Source: Acidimicrobiia bacterium (GTDB taxonomy: Bacteria > Actinomycetota > Acidimicrobiia > Acidimicrobiales > CATQHL01). From it: 20,152 nucleotides of DNA. The stretch is from NCBI GenBank assembly GCA_021296435.1, contig JAGWAK010000045.1:1369-21520 (forward strand), read 5' to 3'. The notes under the pieces were generated by a model that was not told where the DNA came from, made no database searches, and saw only the letters and a program-made list of their open reading frames with translations. Each line of letters begins with the position of its first letter. The stretch's first letter is position 1. Shown one piece after another: positions 1 through 8,108 of this stretch. A program made the translations under genes and the position numbers.

Positions 1-678
1 TCCCGGGCCGACCTACCCGATGGGCCGGTCGACGGCGTGGTGATCGCCAACGAATTGCTGGACAACCTTCCGAGCCGCCTCCTGGAGCGGACGCCGGACG
101 GCTGGGCTGAGGTCTATGTGTCGGCGCGGGAGCCCGCCGGCGCCGGTGAGCTGATCGAGACGCTGTGCCCGGTCGCCCCCGAGGTGCAGGACGCTGCGGA
201 CGCGCTGGCGCCACGCGCACCGGAGGGTGGGCGCTTACCGCTGGCCGCCGAGGCGGTCGAGTGGGTGGGTCGGGCGCTGGCGCTGCTGCGCCGGGGAAGC
301 CTGGTGGTTGTCGACTACACCGACACCAGTGCCTCCCTGGCGGCGCGGCCGCATCGGGAGTGGGTCCGCACCTACCGTGCCGGCGTGCGGGGCCACGAGC
401 CACTGCGCCACCCTGGGAGATGCGACATCACCGTCGAGGTGCCATTGGATCAGGTCCTAGGCGTGTACCCCACTGAGGAGGTATGCGATCAGGCGACGTT
501 CCTGCGCTCACTCGGCATCGAGGATCTCGTCGCCGAGGGGCGTGCGCTGTGGCATGATCGGGCCGCGGTCGGTGACCTCGCTGCGCTGGAGGCGCGCAGC
601 CGGGTGCACGAGGCAGAGGCTCTCTGCGACGCCTCCGGGTTGGGGGCGTTTACGGTTGCGGTCTGGCGCCGCGAATGA
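1..678 (+). CDS. SAM-dependent methyltransferase, MidA/NDUFAF7-like (3' part only)
   Basis: The reading frame is open from the first base and ends at TGA 676-678, so the N-terminal part with most of the SAM-binding fold lies outside the window and 225 codons are visible. The stretch VIANELLDNLPSR near the left edge resembles the ANE-x-x-D-x-LP signature of the MidA family (mitochondrial complex I assembly factor NDUFAF7 and bacterial relatives, protein arginine methyltransferases). The later segments VVVDYTDT and the terminal GLGAFTVAVWRRE also suit the C-terminal half of that family. The substrate in bacteria is not established. The last 29 bases overlap the 3' end of the convergent amidohydrolase gene. 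Third positions are strongly G/C, supporting this frame. Family assignment is by motif recognition only. Confidence 0.72.
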   Translation, partial: SRADLPDGPVDGVVIANELLDNLPSRLLERTPDGWAEVYVSAREPAGAGELIETLCPVAPEVQDAADALAPRAPEGGRLPLAAEAVEWVGRALALLRRGSLVVVDYTDTSASLAARPHREWVRTYRAGVRGHEPLRHPGRCDITVEVPLDQVLGVYPTEEVCDQATFLRSLGIEDLVAEGRALWHDRAAVGDLAALEARSRVHEAEALCDASGLGAFTVAVWRRE

Positions 679-2374
679 GCCGGCCGGGGCGTTCCCCGGT
701 GAACTCGCCGTCGGCGGCCACCTCGATCCCCGACACGAAGGTGTGGCGGTAGCCCAGCGAGCGTTGCTCCAGCCGCTTGCCGCCGGCGGGCAGGTCGTGC
801 ACCACCCGCGGGCGGGTCAGGCCCAGAGCGTCAAAGTCCACGATGTTGACGTCGGCCTTGTAGCCGGGTGCCAGCAGCCCCCGGTCGGCCAGGCCGTAGG
901 CGAGCGCAGTGCGGCGGGTCTGCTTGTTGACCAGAAATTCCAGCGGGAAGCGCCTGCCCCGGGTGCGGTCGCGGCTCCAGTGCGTGAGCAGGAACGTGGG
1001 GTAGGCGGCGTCGCAGATGGTGCCCACGTGCGCCCCGGCGTCGCCGATTCCACAGATGGTGTGAGGATCGGCCAGCATCTCGGCCACGTCGTCGAGGCTG
1101 CCGTCGCTGTAGTTCTCGAACGTGTACAGCAGCAGGTTGTCGCCTTCGTCGGCGGTGACCAGGTCGAGCGCAAGCTCCCAGCGGCTGATGCCGGACTCGG
1201 CGGCTCGGGATGCCACCGACGTGTCGGGGTGCGGCTCGTAGTCCAGGTCGTCGCCGAACTCGTAGGTGCGGCCGAGCGCGTAGTCGATCCAGCGGGTGTA
1301 GCCGTCGTCCGGGCGATGGTCGATCAGCTCCCGCCGCAATGCCTGGTCGTTGCGCAGCAGCGCCGCCCGCTCGGGCGTGGGCAGGTGCGCAACGCGGCGG
1401 TAGGCGGGATGGTTACCGAACGGGTTGACCGTGGCCTCGAGGCCCAGCAACACGCCAATGGGTCGGCAGCCCACCTGCCCGTTGGCCGCGACACCCTCCG
1501 CGTTCGCGGCATGGATGTTGGCCAGCGTCTCGCGCCAGCGCTCCGGCCAGGCGTCCATCTGGACCAGCAGCGCCGACAGCGGCCGTCCGGCCAACTCGGC
1601 GGCGGTGCGCATGAGTTCGAACTCGCCGGGACCGAAGTCCGAGTTCACCTGCAGCACGCCTGCACCGGCGGCGCGCATCCCCCGTGCCAGCGCTGCCAGC
1701 TCGGGATCCCCCGCAGACAGCGACGGCGTGAGCCGGCCGTCGGCGGCGCGGTGCTTGGGGGTGCGGGAGGTGGTCACCCCGAGCGCTCCGGCCTCTAACG
1801 CCTCCGCCGTCAACGCCTCGATCCGCGCCAACTCGCCGTCATCGGGCACTTCGGCGTGATCGGCGCCCCGCTCGCCCATGACGTAGAACCGCAGGGCACC
1901 GTGCGCCAACTGCCCGGCGACGTCCATCACCCGCGGCATGGCCTCCAGCGCATCGAGGTACTCCGGGTAGGACTCCCAGCAGAAGTCGATGCCCTCGGCC
2001 AGCACCGTGCCCGGGATGTCCTCGACGCCCTCCATGAGGTTGATGAGGTAGTCCTCGCTGCCGGCGGTCACCGGCGCGAAACCCACGCCGCAATTGCCGA
2101 ACACAGCGGTCGTGACGCCGTGCCAGGACGACGGCGTCATCTCGGGATCCCAGGTGGCCTGGCCGTCGTAGTGGGTGTGGATGTCCACCCAGCCAGGCAG
2201 CACCAGATGCCCCTCCGCATCCACCACCCGCCGGGCGACGGTCACCCTGTCGCCGTTGCCACCGGCGGAGCGGACCGATGCGATGACGCCCCCGGCGAGT
2301 GCCACGTCGCCGACGAATGCCTCGCTTCCGCTGCCATCGATGATGGTGCCGTTGCGAATCAGCAGGTCATGCAC
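650..2374 (-). CDS. Amidohydrolase of the N-acyl-D-amino-acid deacylase type
   Basis: This 574-residue protein is a metal-dependent amidohydrolase. It opens with the small beta-domain signature LIRNGTIIDGSG, followed by the metal-binding HTHYDG (H66, H68) after VLPGWVDI, then FGNCGVGFAP around residue 92-101, and GDAGAHVG with the probable catalytic aspartate D445 and H449. It closes with a beta-sandwich return (APGYKADVNIVDFD). The layout matches D-aminoacylase/N-acyl-D-glutamate deacylase relatives, which hydrolyse N-acyl-D-amino acids in the cytoplasm; the true substrate cannot be read from the sequence. The start is GTG 2374-2372. No ribosome-binding site precedes it, but a TAGTCT box ends 6 bases upstream, suggesting a leaderless mRNA. 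The gene is divergent from acsA and convergent with the MidA-like gene (29-base overlap). A dihydropyrimidinase-like activity is a less likely alternative. Confidence 0.85.
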   Translation of the reverse strand: MHDLLIRNGTIIDGSGSEAFVGDVALAGGVIASVRSAGGNGDRVTVARRVVDAEGHLVLPGWVDIHTHYDGQATWDPEMTPSSWHGVTTAVFGNCGVGFAPVTAGSEDYLINLMEGVEDIPGTVLAEGIDFCWESYPEYLDALEAMPRVMDVAGQLAHGALRFYVMGERGADHAEVPDDGELARIEALTAEALEAGALGVTTSRTPKHRAADGRLTPSLSAGDPELAALARGMRAAGAGVLQVNSDFGPGEFELMRTAAELAGRPLSALLVQMDAWPERWRETLANIHAANAEGVAANGQVGCRPIGVLLGLEATVNPFGNHPAYRRVAHLPTPERAALLRNDQALRRELIDHRPDDGYTRWIDYALGRTYEFGDDLDYEPHPDTSVASRAAESGISRWELALDLVTADEGDNLLLYTFENYSDGSLDDVAEMLADPHTICGIGDAGAHVGTICDAAYPTFLLTHWSRDRTRGRRFPLEFLVNKQTRRTALAYGLADRGLLAPGYKADVNIVDFDALGLTRPRVVHDLPAGGKRLEQRSLGYRHTFVSGIEVAADGEFTGERPGRLIRGARPQP

Positions 2375-2380
2375 CTGTCC

Positions 2381-2386
2381 AGACTA
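2381..2386 (-). promoter_or_regulatory. Candidate -10 box for the amidohydrolase gene (leaderless)
   Basis: On the minus strand TAGTCT is followed by six bases (GGACAG) and then the GTG start codon. This TANNNT-N6-start spacing puts transcription initiation at or next to the start codon. No clear -35 hexamer is seen. The same spacing occurs before gcvT and ade. Confidence 0.45.
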
Positions 2387-2434
2387 CTTGTGCCCGCCTG
2401 CGGGAGGGCGGGGACTCGCTGCGGGGGGTCCGGG

Positions 2435-2440
2435 TAGGAT
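2435..2440 (+). promoter_or_regulatory. Candidate -10 box for acsA
   Basis: TAGGAT lies in the 144-base divergent gap between the amidohydrolase and acsA genes, about 78 bases before the acsA start. The -35 region is not recognisable. The resulting leader of roughly 70 bases would include the acsA ribosome-binding site (GAGGTG just before the ATG). This is a motif match only. Confidence 0.3.
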
Positions 2441-2518
2441 CGACGACCGCCCCACCGCCGGGCGGGGACGCGGCCGGGACGCCGATCGTCCCGCTGCGGC
2501 GCGAAGCGAGGTGTCACC

Positions 2519-4522
2519 ATGGCCGAAGCGACCATCGCCGACTTCTACGTCGAGGAGAGGACATTCCCACCGCCTGAGGGCTTTGCCGGGGCCGCCGCGG
2601 CGCGGTCCTTCTACGACGAGGCCGCCGCCGACTACGAGGCGTTCTGGGCGCGCCAGGCGCGTGAGCTGCTGACCTGGTTCGACGACTTCGACACCACGCT
2701 CGAATGGGACCTGCCGTACTCCCGCTGGTTCGTGGGCGGAACCCTGAACATGGCTTACAACTGCCTCGACCGGCACGTCATCGCCGGCCGCGGCGACAAG
2801 GTGGCCTTCCACTGGGAGGGGGAGCCCGGCGACACCAGAACCATCAGCTACGCCGAATTGCTCGACGAGGTGCGCCGCTTCGCCGCCGTGCTGCGCTCGC
2901 TGGGTCTGCGGGCCGGCGACCGGGTGGCGATCTACATGCCGATGATCCCCGAACTGCCGGTGGCCATGCTGGCCTGCGCCCGCATCGGCGTGGCGCACTC
3001 GGTGATCTTCGGCGGCTTCTCGCCCGACGCCATCGTGGACCGCTGCGAGGACGCCGAGGCCCGCATGGTCATCACCGCCGACGGCGGCTACCGGCGCGGC
3101 GCAGCCTCGCCGCTCAAGGTCAACGTGGACGAGGCCCTGGCCGCCGGTGCACCGTCGGTGGAGACGGTCGTGGTGGTGAATCGCTGCGACCTCGACGTGC
3201 AGATGCAGCCAGGACGCGACCTGTGGTGGCACGAGCTCATGGCTGCGGCCGATCCGGCCGACGCCGACCCCCCCGGCGGCCCCGAGGCATTCGACAGCGA
3301 GCATCTGCTGTACCTGCTGTACACCTCCGGTACCACCGCCAAGCCGAAGGGCATCATGCACACCACCGGCGGATACCTCACCCAGGTGGCCTTCTCCCAC
3401 CGCTACGTCTTCGACCTGCGCACCGAGAGCGATGTCTACTGGTGCGCCGCCGACATCGGCTGGGTGACCGGGCACAGCTACATCGTCTACGGTCCGCTCG
3501 CCAACGGCGCCACCTCGGTGATCTACGAGGGCACCCCGGACACCCCGCGTCCCGAGTTCCGCAGCGGCGACCGGCCCGGCTGGCCGAAAGATCGCCTCTG
3601 GGACATCGTCGCCCGCTACGGCGTCACGCAGCTGTACACCGCCCCGACGGCCATCCGCACCTTCATGCGCTGGGGCGCCCAGGAGCCGCAGCGCCACGAC
3701 CTGTCGTCCCTGCGGGTGCTCGGCACCGTCGGTGAGCCCATCAATCCCGAGGCCTGGATGTGGTACCACACCCACATCGGCGGTGAACGCTGCCCGATCG
3801 TGGACACCTGGTGGCAGACCGAGACCGGCGGGCACATGATCAGCCCGCTGCCCGGGGTGACCACCACCAAGCCGGGCTCGGCCACGCAACCGCTGCCGGG
3901 CATCTTCGCCGAGTTGGTGGACGACAGCGGCAATCCGGTGGCGCGCGGCGGCGGCTACCTGACCATCACCCGGCCCTGGCCGTCCATGCTGCGGGGCATC
4001 TGGGGGGATCCGGAGCGCTACCGGGAGACGTACTGGTCGCGCTTCGAGGGCCGCTACTTCGCCGGCGACGGCGCCAAGCTCGATGAGGATGGTTACCTGT
4101 GGCTCCTGGGACGCGTCGACGACGTCATGAACATCTCCGGTCACCGCATCAGCACCACGGAGGTGGAGTCGGCGCTTGTGGACCACCCCGCGGTGGCCGA
4201 GGCGGCCGTGGTCGGCGCCAGCGACGCCGTGACCGGCCAGGCCATCGTGGGCTACGTCATCCTCCGGGGCACGGCGCAGGCGAGCGACGCACTGCGCGAG
4301 GAAATCCGCGGGCACGTGGCCACGAAGCTGGGACCGATCGCCCGGCCCAAAGCGGTGGTGCTGGTGCCCGACCTGCCCAAGACCCGAAGCGGCAAGATCA
4401 TGCGCCGGCTGCTGCGCGACGTCGTGGAGGGACGCAACCTGGGTGACACCACCACACTGGCCGACGCCTCGGTGGTGACCGAGATCCGTCGCCGGGCGGA
4501 TGAGCAGCCGGCTGAGGACTGA
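2519..4522 (+). CDS. acsA: Acetyl-CoA synthetase (AMP-forming)
   Basis: The 667-residue protein activates acetate to acetyl-CoA through acetyl-AMP, in the cytoplasm. Its length is typical of Acs (about 650 residues). It has the N-terminal Acs cap (TLNMAYNCLDRH), the phosphate-binding loop YTSGTTAKPKG (residues 268-278), WWQTETGG (431-438) with the tryptophan that restricts the pocket to acetate, the hinge segment VDDVMNISGHRI, and the C-terminal KTRSGKIMRR with the catalytic lysine K626, which is the site of regulatory acetylation in characterised homologues. The ATG start is preceded by GAGGTG about five bases upstream. The gene stands alone and divergent from the amidohydrolase. No acetylase/deacetylase gene of the Pat/CobB type is nearby. 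Propionyl-CoA synthetase is unlikely because of the WWQTETGG context. Confidence 0.96.
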   Translation: MAEATIADFYVEERTFPPPEGFAGAAAARSFYDEAAADYEAFWARQARELLTWFDDFDTTLEWDLPYSRWFVGGTLNMAYNCLDRHVIAGRGDKVAFHWEGEPGDTRTISYAELLDEVRRFAAVLRSLGLRAGDRVAIYMPMIPELPVAMLACARIGVAHSVIFGGFSPDAIVDRCEDAEARMVITADGGYRRGAASPLKVNVDEALAAGAPSVETVVVVNRCDLDVQMQPGRDLWWHELMAAADPADADPPGGPEAFDSEHLLYLLYTSGTTAKPKGIMHTTGGYLTQVAFSHRYVFDLRTESDVYWCAADIGWVTGHSYIVYGPLANGATSVIYEGTPDTPRPEFRSGDRPGWPKDRLWDIVARYGVTQLYTAPTAIRTFMRWGAQEPQRHDLSSLRVLGTVGEPINPEAWMWYHTHIGGERCPIVDTWWQTETGGHMISPLPGVTTTKPGSATQPLPGIFAELVDDSGNPVARGGGYLTITRPWPSMLRGIWGDPERYRETYWSRFEGRYFAGDGAKLDEDGYLWLLGRVDDVMNISGHRISTTEVESALVDHPAVAEAAVVGASDAVTGQAIVGYVILRGTAQASDALREEIRGHVATKLGPIARPKAVVLVPDLPKTRSGKIMRRLLRDVVEGRNLGDTTTLADASVVTEIRRRADEQPAED

Positions 4523-4555
4523 GGAGTCCCGCGCGTGCCGCCAGGCGGCCTGGGC

Positions 4556-4576
4556 GGCCCGGGTAAACCGCGGGCC
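4556..4576 (+). terminator. Weak hairpin after acsA
   Basis: GGCCCG (4556-4561) and CGGGCC (4571-4576) can pair around a 9-base loop, 34 bases after the acsA stop. There is no T-run behind it. It could act as a U-less actinobacterial terminator, but in DNA this GC-rich such stems also occur by chance. Confidence 0.25.
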
Positions 4577-4617
4577 GGGGTCCGTGCGTTGATCGGTCTT
4601 CCCCGCCGGTTTGCACC

Positions 4618-5118
4618 GTGACCGGTCCGGTGGCTCTCCCAGCCCATTGGACTTGGCGAAGCGACCCGCAGCAGCCCGCCGACGCCGCCATCGTGGACAT
4701 CGACGGGGTGCTGGCTGACGCCGCGCACCGCCAGTGGCACCTCGACGGCCCGACCCGGGACTGGAATGGGTTCTTCGCGGCAGCCTCCGGCGACGCCCTG
4801 CTGGCGCATCACGCCGAACTGGTTCACTGTCTGGATCCGGGGCTGCAGGTGGTGCTGCTAACGGCGCGCCCGTTCCGCCTCCGGCGGCTCACGCTGGCAT
4901 GGATCGAACAGCACGGCCTGCGTTGGGACCTGCTGGCCCTGCGCGGCCCCACAGAGGACATGCTGCACTCGGTGCGATTCAAGCGCCGGGCCCTGGCTGT
5001 GCTGCGCTCGTACGGGTTCACCCCGGTGTTCGCACTTGAGGACGATCCCCGTATCGTTGAGATGTACGCAGGCGAGGCCCTGCCGTGCGTGTACGTCCAC
5101 TCCGGCTATTACGGCTGA
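4618..5118 (+). CDS. HAD-superfamily phosphatase resembling polynucleotide kinase 3'-phosphatase domains
   Basis: This 166-residue protein has the HAD core in order. Motif I is VDIDGVLAD, with nucleophile D27 and acid/base D29. A segment LLTARP near the middle serves as motif II (threonine after a hydrophobic strand). A basic segment FKRRALAVL may supply the motif III lysine, and the ALEDDPRIVEMY segment supplies the acidic motif IV pair. This order and the small size resemble the phosphatase domain of T4-type polynucleotide kinase and related short actinobacterial or phage proteins; the kinase domain is absent. The substrate is unknown. The chosen start is GTG 4618; GTG 4630 is an in-frame alternative, and neither has a good ribosome-binding site. 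It lies between acsA and htpX with no obvious functional tie to either. Confidence 0.75.
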   Translation: MTGPVALPAHWTWRSDPQQPADAAIVDIDGVLADAAHRQWHLDGPTRDWNGFFAAASGDALLAHHAELVHCLDPGLQVVLLTARPFRLRRLTLAWIEQHGLRWDLLALRGPTEDMLHSVRFKRRALAVLRSYGFTPVFALEDDPRIVEMYAGEALPCVYVHSGYYG

Positions 5119-5144
5119 ACCGAGCGGGATGGGCACGCTCGACT

Positions 5145-5165
5145 CGCCGGGGGCGGACCCCGGCG
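5145..5165 (+). terminator. Strong hairpin between the HAD gene and htpX
   Basis: CGCCGGGG (5145-5152) pairs perfectly with CCCCGGCG (5158-5165) around a 5-base loop, 26 bases after the HAD stop and 27 before the htpX start. There is no T-run. It may end the upstream transcript or shape the htpX leader; the htpX ribosome-binding site (GAGGAGG, 5182-5188) is outside the stem. Confidence 0.4.
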
Positions 5166-5192
5166 GGGCGGCTCGGGGGGTGAGGAGGCGAC

Positions 5193-6062
5193 GTGAAGAA
5201 CACCTTCAAGACCTTCGTCCTGCTGGCGCTGCTGGGCGGCCTGTGCATCGGCATCGGCGGCCTCTTCGGCACAGGCGGGCTCATCATCGGCGCGGTCCTG
5301 GCCTTCGCCATCGTCGGCTTCTCCTACTGGTTTTCCGACAAACTGGCCATTGCCTCCGCCCGCGCTCGGCTCGTAGAGCGCCACGAGTTTCCCGAGTACC
5401 ACGCCGTGGTGGAGGAGCTGGCCGCCCGGGCCAAGCTGCCCAAGCCGCGCCTGTACGTGACACCCAACCCGCAGCCCAACGCGTTCGCCACCGGGCGCAA
5501 CCCCGATAAGGCGGCGGTGGCGATCACCGCCGGCCTCATCGAGCACCTTTCCTGGACCGAGATCAAAGGGGTCCTGGCCCACGAACTGATGCATATCCGC
5601 AACCGGGACATCCTCATCGGCTCGGTGGCGGCCGCCGTCGCCATGGCGATCACGCTCGTCGCCAGGATCGCCTTCTTCGCCGCCCTGTTCACGGGTGGTG
5701 GAGGCGGCCGGGATCGCGGCGGCGGGCACCCGTTCGTGCTGCTGGCGACCATGATCCTGGCCCCGATCGCCGCCGCCCTGCTGCAGTCGGCCATCAGCCG
5801 CACCCGGGAATTCAAGGCCGACCGCACCGCTGCGCAGCTCCTCGGCGACGGCGAGCCCCTGGCGAGGGCGCTGGAGAAGCTGGACCGGGCCGGGCGTCGC
5901 ATCCCCACGCCGGTGGCGCGCGAGCAGGCCTCGCACTACATCGTGAACCCCCTCGCCGGCCAACGCTTGGAGTTCGCCGGCCTGTTCTCCACCCACCCGG
6001 CCACCGAGGAGCGGGTCAAGCGCCTCCGCTCCGGCGAGTGGCGGCAGCGCTACCTCACCTGA
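5193..6062 (+). CDS. htpX: HtpX-type M48 membrane metalloprotease
   Basis: This is a 289-residue zinc endopeptidase of the cytoplasmic membrane, family M48B, which degrades misfolded membrane proteins in characterised relatives. Two hydrophobic segments lie at about residues 7-25 and 28-47. The zinc motif HELMH is at 130-134 (H130, E131, H134), and the third ligand is E206 in TREFKADRTA. Further hydrophobic stretches lie at about 140-165 and 184-203, separated by a glycine-rich loop (GGGGGRDRGGG). ATGRNPDKAAVAITAGL, upstream of the zinc site, is typical of HtpX. The GTG start has a strong ribosome-binding site, GAGGAGG, five bases away. The length is normal for the family. A GC hairpin follows the stop by eight bases. 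No stress-response operator is recognisable upstream. Confidence 0.95.
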   Translation: MKNTFKTFVLLALLGGLCIGIGGLFGTGGLIIGAVLAFAIVGFSYWFSDKLAIASARARLVERHEFPEYHAVVEELAARAKLPKPRLYVTPNPQPNAFATGRNPDKAAVAITAGLIEHLSWTEIKGVLAHELMHIRNRDILIGSVAAAVAMAITLVARIAFFAALFTGGGGGRDRGGGHPFVLLATMILAPIAAALLQSAISRTREFKADRTAAQLLGDGEPLARALEKLDRAGRRIPTPVAREQASHYIVNPLAGQRLEFAGLFSTHPATEERVKRLRSGEWRQRYLT

Positions 6063-6069
6063 GCCGCTC

Positions 6070-6087
6070 CGGCGCGGCGACGCGCCG
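6070..6087. terminator. GNRA-loop hairpin between convergent htpX and SDR genes
   Basis: CGGCGCG (6070-6076) and CGCGCCG (6081-6087) form a perfect 7-pair stem closed by the tetraloop GCGA. It starts eight bases after the htpX stop in a 64-base convergent gap, so it could terminate transcripts from both sides. There is no T-run on the htpX side. Confidence 0.45.
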
Positions 6088-6126
6088 CGGCACGTTCATC
6101 GCCCGGCGGATCGGGCCGTCGCCCCG

Positions 6127-6933
6127 CTAGCCCGCCTCGAAGCCGCCGTCCACGAAGACCGTCTGGCCCGTCATGTAGTCGCTCGCCGCCGAGGCGAGGT
6201 AGATCGCCGGGCCGACCAGATCCTCGGTCGTCCCGAGGCGACCCATGGGGATGCGGCTGCGCACCCATGGCCCGATCTTCGGGTTCTCGAAGATCCCCTG
6301 GGCGATGGTCATGGGCGTCTCGTGATAGCCCGGTGCGATGGCGTTCACACAGATCGCCTCCTGCGCCCACTCGACGCCCAGAGACCGCGTGAGCGCCACA
6401 ACCCCCAGCTTGGAGGCCCCGTAGGGCGCGATCTCGGCGATCCCGATCGCCCCCGCCAGGCTGGCGATGTTGATGATCTTGCCCCTGCCGTCGCGTTCGG
6501 GGTCGCGGCCACCCTCGATCCAGAGGCGGGCCACCTCCCGAGACAGGAAGAAGACTGCCTTCAGATTGGGGTTCATGACGGCGTCCCAGTCCTCTTCGGC
6601 GAAGTCCAGGGCCGGCTTGCGGCGGTTGAGACCGGCGACGTTGACAAGGATGTCGACGCCGCCCATCCGCTCGGCGACCGCCTCGGCCAGCGCCGCCGGG
6701 CGACCGGGGTCGGTCAGGTCGAAATTGCCGAACGTCTGCACATCTCGACAGCCCGCCGCCTCGGCGGCCGCGGCGTTGTCGTCCAGCTTCTCCTGCGAGC
6801 GACCGGTGAGCGCCAGACGAGCGCCGGCCAACCCCAGGCCGATTCCCAGCGCCTTACCGATGCCACCGGATCCCCCGGTGACCAATGCCACCCGGCCGTC
6901 CAGCCGGAACATGTCGGCTCCAGTCCCACTCAT
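6127..6933 (-). CDS. SDR-family NAD(P)-dependent oxidoreductase
   Basis: This 268-residue classical short-chain dehydrogenase has the cofactor loop TGGSGGIG (residues 19-26), NVAG (98-101), the catalytic serine S158 in IASLAG, and Y171/K175 in YGASK. The C-terminal APGYHETPMT, MGRLGTTEDLVGPAIYLAS and GQTVFVDGG segments are also typical. Overall it resembles gluconate 5-dehydrogenase and 2-deoxygluconate 3-dehydrogenase-like enzymes, but SDR substrates cannot be predicted from this. It is soluble and without a signal peptide. The ATG start has GAAGGGAG five bases upstream and a good promoter 31-59 bases further up. It is divergent from the next, unrecognised gene and convergent with htpX. ATG at codon 8 is a less likely alternative start. 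Confidence 0.92.
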   Translation of the reverse strand: MSGTGADMFRLDGRVALVTGGSGGIGKALGIGLGLAGARLALTGRSQEKLDDNAAAAEAAGCRDVQTFGNFDLTDPGRPAALAEAVAERMGGVDILVNVAGLNRRKPALDFAEEDWDAVMNPNLKAVFFLSREVARLWIEGGRDPERDGRGKIINIASLAGAIGIAEIAPYGASKLGVVALTRSLGVEWAQEAICVNAIAPGYHETPMTIAQGIFENPKIGPWVRSRIPMGRLGTTEDLVGPAIYLASAASDYMTGQTVFVDGGFEAG

Positions 6934-6963
6934 ACCCGCTCCCTTCCGTGCCGGTCCCGCCGG

Positions 6964-6992
6964 AGGCTAAGTGGGCCGAGCGGGTGTATCAA
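6964..6992 (-). promoter_or_regulatory. Promoter of the SDR gene
   Basis: On the minus strand TTGATA (6992-6987) and TAGCCT (6969-6964) are separated by exactly 17 bases, a good sigma-70/HrdB-type promoter. Transcription would start near 6957, leaving a short leader that contains the SDR ribosome-binding site. Confidence 0.6.
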
Positions 6993-7197
6993 CACTGCCC
7001 CGGAGCCGGAGGGAGTGGACCGGGTGGGCCGCGCTGGCACATCGGGGGGTCAGGACTAGGCTTGCCGGGCCCCGCGGAGCCCTCGTCGACAGTGGGATCC
7101 GACTCGTGGCACGGCTCTCGTGCGAGGCCGGCGATTTGCTGAGTTCCTGTCACGGGTATATCTCATTGAGAAGACTCACCCAGGAGAGGAGCTCGGC

Positions 7198-8016
7198 GTG
7201 CCGGCTACGAGGAATGGGAATCCTCTCGCGTCGGTGGACAACGTCCGCCGGTCGCTCATGCTGCTGGGCGCGCTCCTCTATCCACTCTCCGATGAACGGG
7301 CGGCGCAGGACAACCAGGACGCGGCGGGCTATATCGAGGCCGTGGCGGCGCGTATGCGAGGAATGTGTGCGCAGGCCCAGGCCATCTTGGAGAACGCTCT
7401 GAAGGCGTTCAGCCACGATGCCGGCGAGACGAAATCCCGGCGCAGCCGGCGAAAGGCCCGAGCGGCCGGCGGTTTGCCCGAGGGCGTCCAGGAAGAGGTG
7501 GATCGGATCCTGGTCGAGTGCGATATCCCCGATGCTCTGGAGTGGCTCAGGCAGGGGACGTCCATCGGCGGCGCCTCCGGGACCCCCCTCGAGGACCTCG
7601 TACCCCTCGCGGCCCGGACCGCCGCGGCCGCCGTGCGCCTGTCCGTGGTCGCTGCCGCTCACGTCGAACTGTCGTCCACGGCGGAAATCGGGGGAGACGG
7701 CGACGCCGAGAGGGCCACGGCAGTGGCGGGCGGAACCGTGCGAACCGCGCAACGCATCGCCCGCGTCCTCGATGAGTGGGACATGCTCGCCGACAGCCCG
7801 ACGGCGATCATCGGCTGCCCGCCACCGCCGGGAAGCGTCGTCGACGGTGCGAAGCCGCGGCCAGACCGCACCCAGGCCCGGCGCCGGTCCCTCGGCGTGG
7901 CCGCAGCCCTGGCAGGGGGTGAGGCGGCTGCGGCGGGACAGGCTCCCGGCTCGGCGCAGCGGCGAATGCGCACCGACACCGTGTGGTCCGCCGGCGGCGC
8001 GGTGCAGCGGGACTGA
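7198..8016 (+). CDS. Unrecognised, mostly alpha-helical protein
   Basis: I do not recognise this protein, which has 272 residues from the chosen start. GTG 7198 has AGGAGAGG (7182-7189) eight bases upstream, which decides this start over an in-frame start at 7120. The N-terminal third (RRSLMLLGALLYPLSDERAA onward) and the middle (EGVQEEVDRILVECDIPDALEWL) look helical. Between them is a basic patch, KSRRSRRKARAA, near residue 84. A hydrophobic alanine-rich segment (LAARTAAAAVRLSVVAAAHV) is too interrupted by arginine for a sure membrane helix. The C-terminal 70 residues are proline/arginine/alanine-rich and look disordered. G/C third positions support this frame, though less strongly than in neighbouring genes. 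It lies between the divergent SDR gene and gcvT. No function can be assigned. Confidence 0.65.
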   Translation: MPATRNGNPLASVDNVRRSLMLLGALLYPLSDERAAQDNQDAAGYIEAVAARMRGMCAQAQAILENALKAFSHDAGETKSRRSRRKARAAGGLPEGVQEEVDRILVECDIPDALEWLRQGTSIGGASGTPLEDLVPLAARTAAAAVRLSVVAAAHVELSSTAEIGGDGDAERATAVAGGTVRTAQRIARVLDEWDMLADSPTAIIGCPPPPGSVVDGAKPRPDRTQARRRSLGVAAALAGGEAAAAGQAPGSAQRRMRTDTVWSAGGAVQRD

Positions 8017-8096
8017 GCGGACCGGAGAGCAGCCGAAGGGCGGAAGGGCCGCCGGACGACCGCGTGGCGAATGCGCAGTTGAGGATTGGGCGGCTA

Positions 8097-8102
8097 TAGA
8101 TT
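8097..8102 (+). promoter_or_regulatory. Candidate -10 box for the gcv operon (leaderless gcvT)
   Basis: TAGATT is followed by six bases (CGAGGC) and the gcvT ATG at 8109; the overlapping TATAGA at 8095-8100 is an alternative. A start of transcription at the ATG is implied. There is no clear -35 element. Confidence 0.45.
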
Positions 8103-8108
8103 CGAGGC

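Noticed and set aside
2384..4315. 643-codon minus-strand frame opposite acsA.
   Set aside because: Lies entirely antisense to a clear acetyl-CoA synthetase; its composition (His/Gly/Val/Ala-rich, no motif) is that of a complementary-strand shadow.
8017..8075. Glycine-riboswitch-like words (GGAGAG then GCCGAAGG) upstream of gcvT.
   Set aside because: The order of the words fits a glycine aptamer, but the complementary CTCTC(AGG) half is missing and the likely gcvT promoter lies downstream, so the segment would not be in the main transcript. At most a decayed remnant.
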